Below are positions 53,993 to 63,979 of a stretch of DNA of 64,000 nucleotides, in pieces; position 1 is the first letter of the stretch, and each line of letters begins with the position of its first letter. This DNA is from Bradyrhizobium sp. JYMT SZCCT0428 (GTDB taxonomy: Bacteria; Pseudomonadota; Alphaproteobacteria; Rhizobiales; Xanthobacteraceae): NCBI RefSeq assembly GCF_018131075.1, contig NZ_JAFCLS010000005.1:1-64000 (forward strand), in the 5' to 3' direction. The notes below the pieces were generated by a model. That model saw nothing but the letters and a program-made list of their open reading frames with translations. It ran no database searches and had not been told where the DNA came from. The position numbers were made by a program, and so were the translations under genes.

Positions 53993-55347
53993 GCGACGAG
54001 CCTACGAACGGCGGCGTTGAAGGTCTCGCGCGCCTTCCGGCGGAGCCGGTGACGCCCGCCCTCGACGACCTTGTTTCCGCCTGCCCACACACAATCGACG
54101 GCGCCCGCATTGGCCGCGAAAATCCAGCCATCGAGGGCGGCATCCCGATGTCGCCCGGCGAGCGAGGGATGCGTGGTGTCGAGGGTGACGATATCGGCGC
54201 GTGCGCCTGCCTGGATTCCTGTGTTCGGCTGCGCGAGCGCCTGGGCACCGCCGGCCAGCGCGGCGTCGAACAACGCGCGTCCAGTCGAGATGCCGGGACC
54301 GCCGGACAGTACATTGCGCTCGCGATGTTTGAGCCGTTGGCCGTATTCGAGCTGACGCAACTCGTCGGCGACGCCGACGAGGACATTGGAATCGGTGCCG
54401 ACGCCGAAACGGCCGCCTGCGTCGAGGAATTCGCGCGCCGGAAAAGTACCGTCGCCGAGGCTTGCTTCGGTAATCGGGCAGAGCCCTGCGACAGCGCCGC
54501 TTTTGGCCAGCGCGGCGATCTCGGTGGGGGTGGTGTGCGTCGCATGGATCAGGCACCAGCGCCGATCAACGGGCGCATGTTCGAGCAGCCACTCGACCGG
54601 CCGCTGGCCCGACCATGCGATGCATTCCTCGACTTCTTTGGTCTGTTCGGCGGCGTGGATATGGATCGGCCCGCCTTCGGCCAACGGCACGATGGCCGTC
54701 AGTTCATCCGGCGTCACGGCGCGCAGGCTGTGCGGGGTGATGCCGACATTGGTTCCGGGCAATTCGCGGAGGGCCCGCTTTGTTGCGTCAATCAGTTTGG
54801 CAAACTGGTCGACCGAGCAGATGAAGCGGCGCTGGCCGGCATGGGGCGGGGCGCCACCAAAGGAGCCGTGCGCGTAGAAGCTCGGCAGCAGCGTGAGCCC
54901 GATGCCGGTGGCCTCGGCGGCTTGCGCAATTCGCGTCGCCATCTCGGCGGGATTGGCATAGGGCGCGCCATCATGGTCGTGATGCAGATAGTGGAATTCT
55001 CCGACGCGCGTAAAACCTTGCTCCAGCATCTCGACATAGAGCAGCGTTGCGACGGCTTCGGCATCGTCGGGGGTCATATCAAGCGCGAAGCGATACATCG
55101 TCTCGCGCCATGTCCAGAAGGTATCGGCGGTATTACCGCGTGTTTCGGCAAGGCCCGCCATGCCACGCTGGAACGCGTGACTATGCAGGCTCGCTATTCC
55201 CGGGATGGCCAGCCGGTGGCGTTCATCGTCGGCTTCCGGAACCGTGCCTGATGTCACCTTGGTGATGTTCCCATTGGTCACAACCACCTGCACGTCATCG
55301 GCCCACCCGGACGGGAGCAGCGCTGACGCGAAATGCAGAGTGGACAT
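53989..55347 (-). CDS. hutF: Formimidoylglutamate deiminase
   Basis: The 452-residue amidohydrolase has metal motifs LHSHAFQRGM near the N-terminus, HIHAAEQTKEVEEC, LIHATHTTPTE and GTDSNVLV. It deaminates N-formimino-L-glutamate to N-formyl-L-glutamate and ammonia in the five-step histidine pathway. The ATG at 55347 with a GGA site opens the conserved sequence; earlier codons fall in the operator region. The next enzyme, HutG, is not in this window. Confidence 0.93.
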   Translation of the reverse strand: MSTLHFASALLPSGWADDVQVVVTNGNITKVTSGTVPEADDERHRLAIPGIASLHSHAFQRGMAGLAETRGNTADTFWTWRETMYRFALDMTPDDAEAVATLLYVEMLEQGFTRVGEFHYLHHDHDGAPYANPAEMATRIAQAAEATGIGLTLLPSFYAHGSFGGAPPHAGQRRFICSVDQFAKLIDATKRALRELPGTNVGITPHSLRAVTPDELTAIVPLAEGGPIHIHAAEQTKEVEECIAWSGQRPVEWLLEHAPVDRRWCLIHATHTTPTEIAALAKSGAVAGLCPITEASLGDGTFPAREFLDAGGRFGVGTDSNVLVGVADELRQLEYGQRLKHRERNVLSGGPGISTGRALFDAALAGGAQALAQPNTGIQAGARADIVTLDTTHPSLAGRHRDAALDGWIFAANAGAVDCVWAGGNKVVEGGRHRLRRKARETFNAAVRRLVA

Positions 55348-55384
55348 GTTTTCCAAACCGGCTGGACAGAACACCGGCACGATA

Positions 55385-55400
55385 ATATGTATAGACATAT
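55385..55400. promoter_or_regulatory. Palindromic HutC-type operator between hutF and hutI
   Basis: ATATGT-ATAG-ACATAT is a perfect inverted repeat with six-base arms in the 89-base gap between the divergent hutF and hutI starts. The core TGTATAGACA resembles known HutC/GntR sites built on TGTATA-type half sites. A single site here could control both directions. Confidence 0.7.
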
Positions 55401-55436
55401 CGTCCCGTCAAGCTTCTGCCGTTGAGGGAATGCTGC

Positions 55437-56651
55437 ATGGCCGAGCGCTTTGATCGAATTTGGCATAATGCCCGGCTCGCCACCTTCAGGGAGGATCTGC
55501 CCGACCTCGGCGTGATCGAGCAGGGCGTGATCGCCGCGCGGGATGGCCGCATCGTCTTTGCCGGCAGCCGTTCCGATTTTCCGTCTGACGCTGATGCGAC
55601 GGAACGGATCGATTGCGCGGGGCGGTGGATCACGCCGGGCCTGATCGATTGTCATACCCATCTGGTGTTCGGCGGAAACCGCGCGCACGAGTTCGAGCTG
55701 CGGCTGCAGGGCGCAAGCTACGAGGAGATCGCGCGCGCGGGTGGCGGCATCGTCTCGACGGTTGCTGCGACGCGGGCGTCGAGCGAGGCCGAACTCGTTG
55801 CCGGTGCGCTGCCGAGGTTAGATGCGCTGATCGGCGAGGGTGTGACGACGGTCGAGATCAAATCCGGCTACGGACTCAACACCGAAACCGAGATACGACA
55901 GCTGTCAGCCGCGCGTGCGGTGGGCGGTAGCCGGCCAGTCAGCATCCGCACCACGTTTCTCGGCGCGCACGCATTGCCGCCGGAAGCCGATGGCGACAAG
56001 GATCGATACATCGAGCTTGTTTGCCGCGAGATGCTGCCGGCGGTGGCGCAGGCCGGACTTGCCGACGCCGTTGACGCCTTCATGGAAGGCATCGCCTTTT
56101 CGGGCGATCAAACGGCGCGGGTGTTTCGTGCGGCCAAGGCGCTGGGACTGCCGGTCAAACTGCATGCGGATCAGTTGTCGAACCTCGGCGGCGCGGCCCT
56201 TGCTGCGGAATTCTCCGCTCTGTCCGCCGATCATCTGGAGCACACGGATGAAGCCGGCGCCGCTGACATGGCGCGGGCGGGCACCGTAGCCGTGCTGCTG
56301 CCGGGCGCGTTCTATTTCATTCGCGAGACGACCAAGCCACCGGTCGAACTTTTTCGTGCCCACGGCGTCAACATGGCGCTCGCGACCGACTGTAATCCCG
56401 GCAGTTCGCCGCTGACGTCGCTTCTGCTGGCCATGAATATGGGTGCGACGCTGTTCCGGATGAATGTTGCCGAATGCCTGGCCGGCGTGACGCGGGAAGG
56501 GGCGCGCGCGCTCGGCGTTCTCGGCGAGACCGGGACGCTCGAGGCCGGCAAATGGTGCGATCTGGCGATCTGGGATATCGAGCGGCCCGCTGAACTCGTC
56601 TACCGGATGGGCTTCAACCCGTTGCACACAAGGGTTTGGAGGGGACGATGA
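55437..56651 (+). CDS. hutI: Imidazolonepropionase
   Basis: The 404-residue amidohydrolase has [25 protein letters not shown] (metal-binding HxH), [22 protein letters not shown] and ATDCNPGSS. It opens 4-imidazolone-5-propionate to N-formimino-L-glutamate. The ATG at 55437 has GAGGG eight bases upstream. It overlaps hutH by ATGA and heads the hutIHU run. Confidence 0.94.
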   Translation: MAERFDRIWHNARLATFREDLPDLGVIEQGVIAARDGRIVFAGSRSDFPSDADATERIDCAGRWITPGLIDCHTHLVFGGNRAHEFELRLQGASYEEIARAGGGIVSTVAATRASSEAELVAGALPRLDALIGEGVTTVEIKSGYGLNTETEIRQLSAARAVGGSRPVSIRTTFLGAHALPPEADGDKDRYIELVCREMLPAVAQAGLADAVDAFMEGIAFSGDQTARVFRAAKALGLPVKLHADQLSNLGGAALAAEFSALSADHLEHTDEAGAADMARAGTVAVLLPGAFYFIRETTKPPVELFRAHGVNMALATDCNPGSSPLTSLLLAMNMGATLFRMNVAECLAGVTREGARALGVLGETGTLEAGKWCDLAIWDIERPAELVYRMGFNPLHTRVWRGR

Positions 56652-58207
56652 GCGACCGCGTCGCATCCATTGTTGTTTCGCCCGGCAGGGTTGGGCTCGA
56701 CGATCTGGCGCAGGTGCTTGCGGGCGCGGCCGTCGTGCTCGATCCATCGTTCTGGCCGCGCGTCGAAGCGGCATCGGCCATCGTTGCGAAGGCCGCGGGT
56801 GCGGAAGCGCCGGTTTACGGCATCAATACCGGGTTCGGAAAACTGGCGTCGAAGCGAATTCCTCCGGACCAGACGACGCTGCTGCAACGAAACCTGATCG
56901 TGTCCCATTGTTGTGGCGTAGGGTCGCCGACATCAGAGCCGGTGGTGCGCCTGATGATGGCGCTGAAGATCGTTTCCTTGGGGCGGGGCGCTTCGGGCGT
57001 CCGCCGGGAAATTATCGAGCAACTGCAGGCGATGCTGGCGCGCGGCGTTTATCCGCTGGTGCCACAGCAGGGGTCAGTGGGCGCATCGGGCGATCTGGCG
57101 CCGCTTGCGCATATGACCGCCGTCATGATCGGTGAGGGGCAGGCGCTCATGGATGGCAAGGTTGTACCGGGGCTCGATGCGCTGGCTGCCGCCGGCCTCG
57201 CGCCGGTGACGCTCGGGCCTAAGGAAGGGCTCGCTTTGATCAACGGCACGCAGTTTTCCACGGCCTATGCGATTTCCGGTCTGTTGCGTGCCCATGGACT
57301 TCTTTGTGCGACGCTGGTGACAGGTGCCTTGTCGGTCGATGCGGCGATGGCTTCGACGGCGCCGTTTCGCGCCGAGATCCAGCAATTGCGCGGACATGCC
57401 GGGCAGATCGCCGCCGGGGCGGCGCTGACAGCCTTGCTGGAGGGCAGCGATATCAGGAACTCGCATCTCGAGGGCGACGAGCGGGTGCAGGATCCCTATT
57501 GCCTGCGTTGTCAGCCGCAAGTGGCCGGCGCCGCGCTTGATCTCCTGATGCAAGCCGCCCGCACACTGACGATCGAGGCCAACGCGGTCACCGACAATCC
57601 GCTGGTGCTGGTTGAGACCGGAGAGATCGTCTCGGGTGGAAATTTTCACGCCGAGCCGGTCGCATTCGCCGCCGACCAGATTGCGTTGGCCTTGTCGGAG
57701 ATAGGCGCGATCAGCGAGCGGCGCATCGCCACGCTGGTCGATCCCGCGCTGAATTTCGGGCTGCCGCCATTCCTTACCCCCGATCCCGGCATCAATTCCG
57801 GCTTCATGATTGCCGAAGTGACGGCGGCCGCACTTTATGCCGAGAACAAGCAACGTGCCGCGGCCTGCTCGATCGATTCGACACCGACCAGCGCCAACCA
57901 GGAAGACCATGTGTCGATGGCCGCGCACGCCGCGCGCCGGTTGTCGGACATGGCGGATAATCTCGCAACCATTCTCGGCATCGAGCTGCTGGTGGCGGCG
58001 CAGGGTATCGGGCTGCGCGCGCCGCATACGACCAGCCCCGCACTTGCTGCGGTGATTGACACGCTGCGCGAGCAGGTGCCGGCGCTCGGTGGTGATCGCT
58101 ACATGGCCGACGACATTGCGAAAGCAACGGCGCTGGTCGCCGCCGGCATATTGCCATCAGCTGCGATTGCGGCGCTCGAGAACAATCCGTTTCCGAATCT
58201 TGCCTAA
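56648..58207 (+). CDS. hutH: Histidine ammonia-lyase
   Basis: The 519-residue enzyme carries the MIO-forming Ala146-Ser147-Gly148 in [14 protein letters not shown], plus [12 protein letters not shown] and the C-terminal [13 protein letters not shown]. It deaminates histidine to urocanate. A strong GGAGGGG site lies within the end of hutI, and the genes overlap by ATGA, indicating coupling. Length is normal. Confidence 0.95.
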   Translation: MSDRVASIVVSPGRVGLDDLAQVLAGAAVVLDPSFWPRVEAASAIVAKAAGAEAPVYGINTGFGKLASKRIPPDQTTLLQRNLIVSHCCGVGSPTSEPVVRLMMALKIVSLGRGASGVRREIIEQLQAMLARGVYPLVPQQGSVGASGDLAPLAHMTAVMIGEGQALMDGKVVPGLDALAAAGLAPVTLGPKEGLALINGTQFSTAYAISGLLRAHGLLCATLVTGALSVDAAMASTAPFRAEIQQLRGHAGQIAAGAALTALLEGSDIRNSHLEGDERVQDPYCLRCQPQVAGAALDLLMQAARTLTIEANAVTDNPLVLVETGEIVSGGNFHAEPVAFAADQIALALSEIGAISERRIATLVDPALNFGLPPFLTPDPGINSGFMIAEVTAAALYAENKQRAAACSIDSTPTSANQEDHVSMAAHAARRLSDMADNLATILGIELLVAAQGIGLRAPHTTSPALAAVIDTLREQVPALGGDRYMADDIAKATALVAAGILPSAAIAALENNPFPNLA

Positions 58208-58236
58208 ACAAGACTTGCCGAGAAAGGTCATTCGTC

Positions 58237-59907
58237 ATGAACCGCCGCCTGGACAACGACCGCATCATCCGATCGCCGCACGGGTCCGAGATCAGCGCCA
58301 AAAGCTGGCTCACCGAAGCGCCGCTGCGGATGTTGATGAACAATCTCGATCCTGACGTTGCCGAACGGCCGAGCGAACTCGTCGTCTATGGCGGCATTGG
58401 CCGTGCAGCCCGCGACTGGGACAGCTTCGACCGGATCGTTGCGTCACTGCGCAAGCTTGAAGGCGACCAGACGCTGGTCGTTCAATCGGGCAAGCCGGTT
58501 GGAATTTTCCGCACCCATGCCGATGCGCCGCGCGTGCTGATCGCGAATTCGAACCTGGTACCGCACTGGGCGACGCTCGATCATTTCAACGAACTCGACA
58601 AGCAGGGCTTGATGATGTTCGGGCAGATGACGGCGGGATCGTGGATCTACATCGGCAGCCAGGGCATCGTGCAGGGCACGTACGAGACCTTCGTCGAGGT
58701 GGGCCGGCGACATTACGGCGGTAGCCTCGCGGGCAAGTGGATCCTGACCGCAGGGCTCGGTGGCATGGGCGGCGCGCAACCGCTTGCCGCCACGATGGCC
58801 GGAGCGTCGATGCTCGCGGTCGAATGCCAGCCGAGCCGCATCGAGATGCGGTTGCGCACGGGTTACCTCGACCGTCAGGCCAGCACCCTCGATGAGGCGC
58901 TCGCGATCATGGCGGAGGCGGCGCAAAGCGGGAAACCGGTCTCGGTCGGCCTGCTCGGCAATGCCGCAGATATTTTTCCCGAGCTTGTGCGCCGAGGCGT
59001 CAGGCCCGACATCGTCACCGACCAGACCAGCGCGCACGATCCGATCAACGGCTATTTGCCGAAGGGATGGACGCTTGCCGAGTGGACGTCCAGGCGCGAG
59101 GCCGATCCGAAAGCGGTTGAGGCGGCGGCGAAGACTTCCATGGTCGGCCATGTCCAGGCCATGCTGGATTTCCATGCGCAGGGCATTCCCACGCTCGACT
59201 ATGGCAACAACATCCGCCAGATGGCGAAGGACATGGGGCTGAAGAACGCGTTCGATTTCCCCGGATTCGTTCCGGCCTATATCCGCCCGCTGTTCTGCCG
59301 AGGCGTCGGGCCATTCCGGTGGGCGGCGCTATCGGGAGATCCCGAAGACATTTTCCGCACCGATGCCAAGGTCAAGGAGCTGATGCCTGACGACAAGCAT
59401 CTGCACAACTGGCTCGATATGGCCAAAGCGCGCATCAAGTTTCAGGGGCTGCCGGCGCGGATCTGCTGGGTCGGACTTGGCGATCGCCACAGGTTGGGCC
59501 TGGCGTTCAATGAAATGGTGGCAAGCGGCGAACTGAAGGCGCCGATCGTGATCGGTCGTGATCATCTCGACAGCGGCTCGGTGGCCAGCCCGAACCGCGA
59601 AACCGAAGCGATGCGCGACGGCTCGGATGCGGTGTCTGACTGGCCGCTGCTCAATGCGCTGCTCAATTGTGCGAGCGGGGCCACGTGGGTCTCGCTCCAT
59701 CACGGCGGCGGCGTCGGTATCGGCTATTCGCAGCACGCCGGCATGGTGATCGTCGCCGACGGAACGCCGGAGGCTGCGCGCCGCCTTGAGCGGGTGCTGT
59801 GGAATGACCCCGCAACGGGGGTCATGCGGCATGCCGATGCGGGTTATGAGAGCGCGATCGAGTGTGCCCGGACCAACGGTCTCGATCTGCCTGGCTTACC
59901 GTCGTAG
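58237..59907 (+). CDS. hutU: Urocanate hydratase
   Basis: The 556-residue NAD-dependent enzyme has the dinucleotide segment [32 protein letters not shown], the active-site Cys region [19 protein letters not shown] and [19 protein letters not shown]. It hydrates urocanate to imidazolone propionate. It follows hutH by 29 bases and ends convergently with the Bug-family gene. Confidence 0.95.
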   Translation: MNRRLDNDRIIRSPHGSEISAKSWLTEAPLRMLMNNLDPDVAERPSELVVYGGIGRAARDWDSFDRIVASLRKLEGDQTLVVQSGKPVGIFRTHADAPRVLIANSNLVPHWATLDHFNELDKQGLMMFGQMTAGSWIYIGSQGIVQGTYETFVEVGRRHYGGSLAGKWILTAGLGGMGGAQPLAATMAGASMLAVECQPSRIEMRLRTGYLDRQASTLDEALAIMAEAAQSGKPVSVGLLGNAADIFPELVRRGVRPDIVTDQTSAHDPINGYLPKGWTLAEWTSRREADPKAVEAAAKTSMVGHVQAMLDFHAQGIPTLDYGNNIRQMAKDMGLKNAFDFPGFVPAYIRPLFCRGVGPFRWAALSGDPEDIFRTDAKVKELMPDDKHLHNWLDMAKARIKFQGLPARICWVGLGDRHRLGLAFNEMVASGELKAPIVIGRDHLDSGSVASPNRETEAMRDGSDAVSDWPLLNALLNCASGATWVSLHHGGGVGIGYSQHAGMVIVADGTPEAARRLERVLWNDPATGVMRHADAGYESAIECARTNGLDLPGLPS

Positions 59908-59922
59908 CCGGAATCGCCGGTT

Positions 59923-60879
59923 TCACTGAGGTGCGATGCCGGCTTCTTTGGTCAGCGTTGCCCAACGCTCGATGTCGGCAGCCACGTGTTCGGCGAATTG
60001 TTTCGGCGAGAGCCACTGCGCTTCGAAGCCGATTTCGGCGAGGCGCTGGCGGACCGCGGGTTCGTCCAGAATTTCTCGGAGCGCACCCGACAGCTGTTCA
60101 ACCACCTCCGGCGGGGTCCCCTTGGGGGCGAACACGCCGGTCCACGCGGAGAGATTGCCTAAATCAACTCCCTGCTCCTGTATGGTCGGCAGGTCGGAGA
60201 GCAGCTTGGTCCGGTCCTTCGTGATGGTCACAAGCGCGCGAAGCTGGCCCGACCGCGCCAGGGGCAGGGTAGAAGTCACATCGTTGAACATCAGGGAAAC
60301 TCGACCGGCGATGACGTCCGTTATGGCTTCCGGACTGCTCTTGTACGGAACGGCCTGGATATCGATTCCGGCGCGCCGCTTGAACATTTCACCGGCAAGC
60401 TGGCCGAGCGCATTTGAATAGGCAAACGACATCGTGCCGGGCTTCTGCTTCGCGAGCGCGATCAGTTCGCCGACGCTTTTGGCCTCGATCCCGGGATTGA
60501 TGACGAGGATATACGGAAACAGGCCAACACGTGCGATTGGCGCAAAATCGTCCTTGGGGGAATACTGGATGGACTTGAGCAGGCTGGGGTTGGCCGCGTG
60601 AGTGGATGAGCCGCCGAACATCAACGTATAGCCGTCGGGCGCGGAACGCGCGGTCGCAACTGCACCGATAGCGCCGCTCGCGCCCGGCCGGTTTTCGACC
60701 ACGATGGTCGTCTTGAGCACCTCGGCGAGCCGTTGCGTGACAACTCGCGCCACGCCATCCGTGCCGCTGCCCGCGCCGAATGGCACGATCACAGTGATCC
60801 GACGGGAGGGGTATGTTTCCGCCGTTGCGATGCCACACACTGCAAGAAGCGTTGCGAAAGCAAGCACGGTACGGCGCAT
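59923..60879 (-). CDS. Bug-family (tripartite tricarboxylate transporter) substrate-binding protein
   Basis: The 318-residue protein has a signal peptide (MRRTVLAFATLLAVCGIATA-ET) and the Bug/TctC pattern: YPSRRITVIVPFGAGSGTDGVARVV, IVVENRPGASGAIGA and YKSSPEAITDVIAGRV. GGAG seven bases before the ATG at 60879 decides the start. No TctA or TctB membrane partner is present, which is usual for the many orphan Bug proteins of soil bacteria. Its ligand is unknown, perhaps a carboxylate or sugar acid given the genes beyond the divergent promoter. Confidence 0.9.
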   Translation of the reverse strand: MRRTVLAFATLLAVCGIATAETYPSRRITVIVPFGAGSGTDGVARVVTQRLAEVLKTTIVVENRPGASGAIGAVATARSAPDGYTLMFGGSSTHAANPSLLKSIQYSPKDDFAPIARVGLFPYILVINPGIEAKSVGELIALAKQKPGTMSFAYSNALGQLAGEMFKRRAGIDIQAVPYKSSPEAITDVIAGRVSLMFNDVTSTLPLARSGQLRALVTITKDRTKLLSDLPTIQEQGVDLGNLSAWTGVFAPKGTPPEVVEQLSGALREILDEPAVRQRLAEIGFEAQWLSPKQFAEHVAADIERWATLTKEAGIAPQ

Positions 60880-61088
60880 GGATCTGCTCCAAATGTCCAC
60901 TGTCGATTCCCTCGGTGATGAAAGCCGGTTTGGCCGTGAAAAAATGCAACGGCACGCAGTGTTTTGGCTGAAGACGTCGGTTGCGCCAGATGTCCGGCGT
61001 GGCGCTCGAAGCGCTCTTTTCGACCGACGATGCGGTTACCCGCAGGTCGCCGTTCATACCGGTTCACTGCCGTAGTGTCTACAGTTGT

Positions 61089-61216
61089 CAGTTTAATCCC
61101 ATGATGTGGAAACTGTTGACATGGCGTGGCGCGCCAATTGGCACCCTTGCGGAAAAGCGAGACGGAGGCCGGGGCCGAGCGGCCATGGAAGAAAGTCATA
61201 CTAATATGATAATATG
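61089..61216. promoter_or_regulatory. Operator candidates in the Bug/FadR-type divergent promoter region
   Basis: The 436-base gap 60880-61315 holds two dyads and no credible gene. CAGTTT (61089-61094) and AAACTG (61110-61115) are perfect arms with a 15-base spacer. CATACTAATATGATAATATG (61197-61216) is an imperfect AT-rich palindrome matching its complement at 14 of 20 positions. The second lies about 100 bases before the upstream ORF of the regulator and is the better candidate for autoregulation. Confidence 0.45.
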
Positions 61217-61315
61217 CTATACAAGGCTTGAGCGTTGTGGCATGGGGAGATGCGCCAGCTTGATCTCGCCCGAAGAGGCGGGGCGGTCCGCAACGATTAG
61301 GGAGCGAAACCAGCC

Positions 61316-61339
61316 ATGACCCTCAAAGACCTGTCATGA
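61316..61339 (+). CDS. Seven-codon upstream ORF (possible leader peptide) of the FadR-type regulator
   Basis: ATG ACC CTC AAA GAC CTG TCA TGA encodes MTLKDLS. It has a GGGAG site 11 bases upstream, and its TGA overlaps the regulator's ATG as ATGA (61336-61339). The regulator's own ATG has only weak ribosome-binding sequence, so translation may depend on re-initiation after this ORF. It is too short to prove by coding statistics. Confidence 0.4.
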   Translation: MTLKDLS

Positions 61340-62058
61340 GGTCCGACCGGGTTGTGATTGCGCCGGGCCGCGGTCATTTCAGCCAGGTGGAAGTGACCCG
61401 GACGATCGGGATCGACATCATTGTCGGCCGCTATCCGGAAGGAGCCAGTCTGCCGCGCGATGCGGAACTGACGGCCATGTTCGACGTCTCGCGCACCGTA
61501 TTGCGTGAAAGCGTCAAGACGTTGTCCGCAAAGGGATTGCTCAACGCCAAGGCGGGCGTCGGCACGCGGGTGAGGGAACGTTCGGCCTGGAACATGTTCG
61601 ATCCCGACGTGCTCGGTTGGCACCTCGAGGCCGGGATCGACAAGCGGTTTCTTCGTGATCTCGCCGACATCCGCCTCGCCGTCGAGCCGCATGCCGCGGC
61701 CCTTGCCGCCGAGCGACGGGCGGATGATGCGATTGCTCACCTGCGCGACAGCATCGCCAAAATGCGCAGCTTTGCTTCTGATTCAATTGAATTCGCCGAT
61801 GCTGATCTTCGGCTGCACCTCGATATCGCGACCAGTTCAGCCAACCCGTTCATGCGATCGATCGGTGCGGTGATCGAGGCGGCATTGCGCGCGTCGTTTC
61901 GACTGAGCGCGCCGACCGAGGAGCGGGAGCGCGAACTCACCATCGCGGCCCACGAACGAATTGTCGACGCAATCGCCGAGCGGAATGCCGAGGCGGCTTC
62001 CGCGGCGATGAGGGAAGTCATCTTCAACGGCCTGCGCCGCCACGGCGCGGCTGGTTAA
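61336..62058 (+). CDS. FadR-type GntR transcriptional regulator (FCD domain)
   Basis: The 240-residue regulator has a GntR winged helix at about residues 20-80 (GIDIIVGRYPEGASLPRDAELTAMFDVSRTVLRESVKTLSAKGLL) and an FCD effector domain (ADADLRLHLDIATSSANPFM, AHERIVDAI). FCD regulators of this kind sense sugar acids or other carboxylates. It starts the unit that continues with the keto-deoxy-arabonate dehydratase 12 bases later, so it is probably the repressor of arabinose or galactose oxidation genes. Confidence 0.88.
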   Translation: MRSDRVVIAPGRGHFSQVEVTRTIGIDIIVGRYPEGASLPRDAELTAMFDVSRTVLRESVKTLSAKGLLNAKAGVGTRVRERSAWNMFDPDVLGWHLEAGIDKRFLRDLADIRLAVEPHAAALAAERRADDAIAHLRDSIAKMRSFASDSIEFADADLRLHLDIATSSANPFMRSIGAVIEAALRASFRLSAPTEERERELTIAAHERIVDAIAERNAEAASAAMREVIFNGLRRHGAAG

Positions 62059-62070
62059 GGAAAGCGGAGA

Positions 62071-63009
62071 ATGGTCATGGCAGGTTCCACCGTCGAGCGA
62101 CCTTATAAAGGCGTGTTTCCGGTCGTCCCCACGGTGTTCGACGGCGACGGCCGGCTCGATCTCGATGGCCAGAAACGCGCCGTCGATTGCATGATCGATG
62201 CCGGCTCGCAGGGACTGTGCATCCTCGCCAACTTCTCCGAGCAGTTCGTGCTGACCGATGCCGAGCGTGACACGCTACTCGACGCCGTATTGAAGCATGT
62301 TGCGGGACGCGTCCCCGTCATCGTCACGACCACGCATTTTGCTTCGCACATCTGTGCCGAACGTTCGCGGCGGGCCCAGCAGGCCGGTGCCGCGATGGTG
62401 ATGGTGATGCCGCCCTATCATGGCGCGACCATCCGGGTCGGGGAAAGCGCCATCTACGAGTTTTTCCGCACCGTTTCGGACGCGATCTCGATTCCGATCA
62501 TGATCCAGGATGCGCCGGTCGCCGGTACAGCGCTGTCGGCGGCCCTTCTCGCCCGCATGGCGCGCGAGCTTGAGAACATCGCCTATTTCAAGATCGAGAC
62601 GCCCCAGGCCGCCGCCAAACTGCGCGAGTTGATCGCGCTCGGCGGTGCGGCGATCGAAGGTCCGTGGGACGGCGAGGAGGCGATCACGCTGATGGCCGAC
62701 CTCGATGCCGGCGCGACCGGAGCCATGACCGGCGGTGGTTATCCCGACGGCATCCGCCAGATCACCGATCCGTATTTCGCCGGCCGACGCGCCGAAGCGG
62801 TTGCGGCCTACGAACGCTGGCTCCCGCTGATCAACTATGAAAACCGCCAGTGCGGCCTGATCGCATGTAAGGCGCTGATGAAGGAAGGCGGCGTCATCAG
62901 GCACGAGACCGTCCGGCTTCCGCTCCAGCCGCTGCATCCGGCCGTTCGGGCCGGCCTGATCGAAATCGCGCGCCCGCTGAATCCGCTCGTGCTGCGCTGG
63001 GGCAAGTGA
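62071..63009 (+). CDS. DapA-superfamily dehydratase, probable L-2-keto-3-deoxyarabonate dehydratase
   Basis: The 312-residue TIM-barrel class I aldolase-family protein has the Schiff-base lysine in IAYFKIETP (near residue 174) and the segments DAGSQGLCILANFSEQFVLTDAERD, VMPPYHGATIRVGE and PWDGEEAITLMADLDAGATGAM. These closely match, from memory, the L-KDA dehydratase of Azospirillum. It converts L-2-keto-3-deoxyarabonate to 2-oxoglutarate semialdehyde. ATG 62077 (GGAG seven bases upstream) is an alternative start two codons in. Confidence 0.83.
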   Translation: MVMAGSTVERPYKGVFPVVPTVFDGDGRLDLDGQKRAVDCMIDAGSQGLCILANFSEQFVLTDAERDTLLDAVLKHVAGRVPVIVTTTHFASHICAERSRRAQQAGAAMVMVMPPYHGATIRVGESAIYEFFRTVSDAISIPIMIQDAPVAGTALSAALLARMARELENIAYFKIETPQAAAKLRELIALGGAAIEGPWDGEEAITLMADLDAGATGAMTGGGYPDGIRQITDPYFAGRRAEAVAAYERWLPLINYENRQCGLIACKALMKEGGVIRHETVRLPLQPLHPAVRAGLIEIARPLNPLVLRWGK

Positions 63010-63048
63010 GCCGCTGACATCGTTCCTCGAACGTCGGGAAGAGTTGAC

Positions 63049-63978
63049 GTGACCACCATTCGCATTGCCATCGTCGGCCTCGGCAAGATCGCCAGGGATC
63101 AGCATATCCCCGCGATATCAGGCACTGAGGGCATCGAACTTGCGGCGATCGCCAGCCGCAATGCTTCGATCGACGGGATCGTGCATTTTGCGACGCTTGA
63201 CGAACTGCTGGGCGCCAAACTCGATATCGATGCCGTTGCGCTCTGCACGCCGCCCCAGGTACGCCACGCGCAGGCGGCGGCTGCGCTGAAGGCCGGCAAG
63301 CACGTGCTGCTCGAAAAGCCGCCGGGCGCCACCGTCAGTGAACTCGATCCGCTGGTCGCGGCGGCCAGGCAAACCGGACGAACGCTGTTTGCGACTTGGC
63401 ATTCGCGGTTTGCGCCGGCCGTCGAACCCGCGCGCGCCTTCCTCGCCAGCCGTCAGATCAAATCCGTGGTCGTCGAATGGAAGGAGGATGTCAGGGTCTG
63501 GCATCCCGGCCAGGGATGGATCTGGGAGCCGGGCGGACTTGGCGTGTTCGATCCCGGCATCAACGCGCTCTCGATCCTGACCCGCATCCTGCCGAGTCCG
63601 TTTTTTCTGACGGAAGCCGAATTGTCCTTCCCGCGCAATCGCGCGGCGCCGATTGCTGCCGACTTGGTCTTTTCAGACCAGACGGGGATTCCGATCCGGG
63701 CGGAATTCGACTGGCGCCAGACCGGCCCCCAGACCTGGGACATCCGGGTCGAGACCGATGCCGGGTGGTTGACGCTCGCTTCCGGCGGAAGCCATCTCTC
63801 GCATGATGGCCATATCCTGGTTGACGAAAAGCAGGCGGAATATCGCGGCATCTATCGGCGCTTCGTCGAACTGATCGCTAGCGATGTGTCCGATGTCGAT
63901 CTGTCGCCGCTGGTCCATGTCGCCGATGCCTTCATGCTCGGCCGGCGCCGCGACGTCGAACCATTCATCGAGGTATGA
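63049..63978 (+). CDS. Gfo/Idh/MocA-family L-arabinose/D-galactose 1-dehydrogenase
   Basis: The 309-residue protein has the Rossmann motif IAIVGLGKIARDQHIPAI, the EKPPGATVSELDPL motif and the substrate segment WKEDVRVWHPGQGWIWEPGGLGVFDPGINALSI. This pattern matches the Azospirillum L-arabinose 1-dehydrogenase, which oxidises L-arabinose (and D-galactose) to the lactone. The start is a GTG at 63049 with GGGAAGAG upstream. With the dehydratase before it, two steps of the non-phosphorylative pathway are present; the lactonase and arabonate dehydratase are not in view. Confidence 0.85.
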   Translation: MTTIRIAIVGLGKIARDQHIPAISGTEGIELAAIASRNASIDGIVHFATLDELLGAKLDIDAVALCTPPQVRHAQAAAALKAGKHVLLEKPPGATVSELDPLVAAARQTGRTLFATWHSRFAPAVEPARAFLASRQIKSVVVEWKEDVRVWHPGQGWIWEPGGLGVFDPGINALSILTRILPSPFFLTEAELSFPRNRAAPIAADLVFSDQTGIPIRAEFDWRQTGPQTWDIRVETDAGWLTLASGGSHLSHDGHILVDEKQAEYRGIYRRFVELIASDVSDVDLSPLVHVADAFMLGRRRDVEPFIEV

Positions 63979-63979
63979 C

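Noticed and set aside
55437..58207. Large minus-strand ORFs opposite the hutI and hutH genes
   Set aside because: They are antisense readings caused by high GC in third positions; the plus-strand proteins carry all diagnostic motifs.
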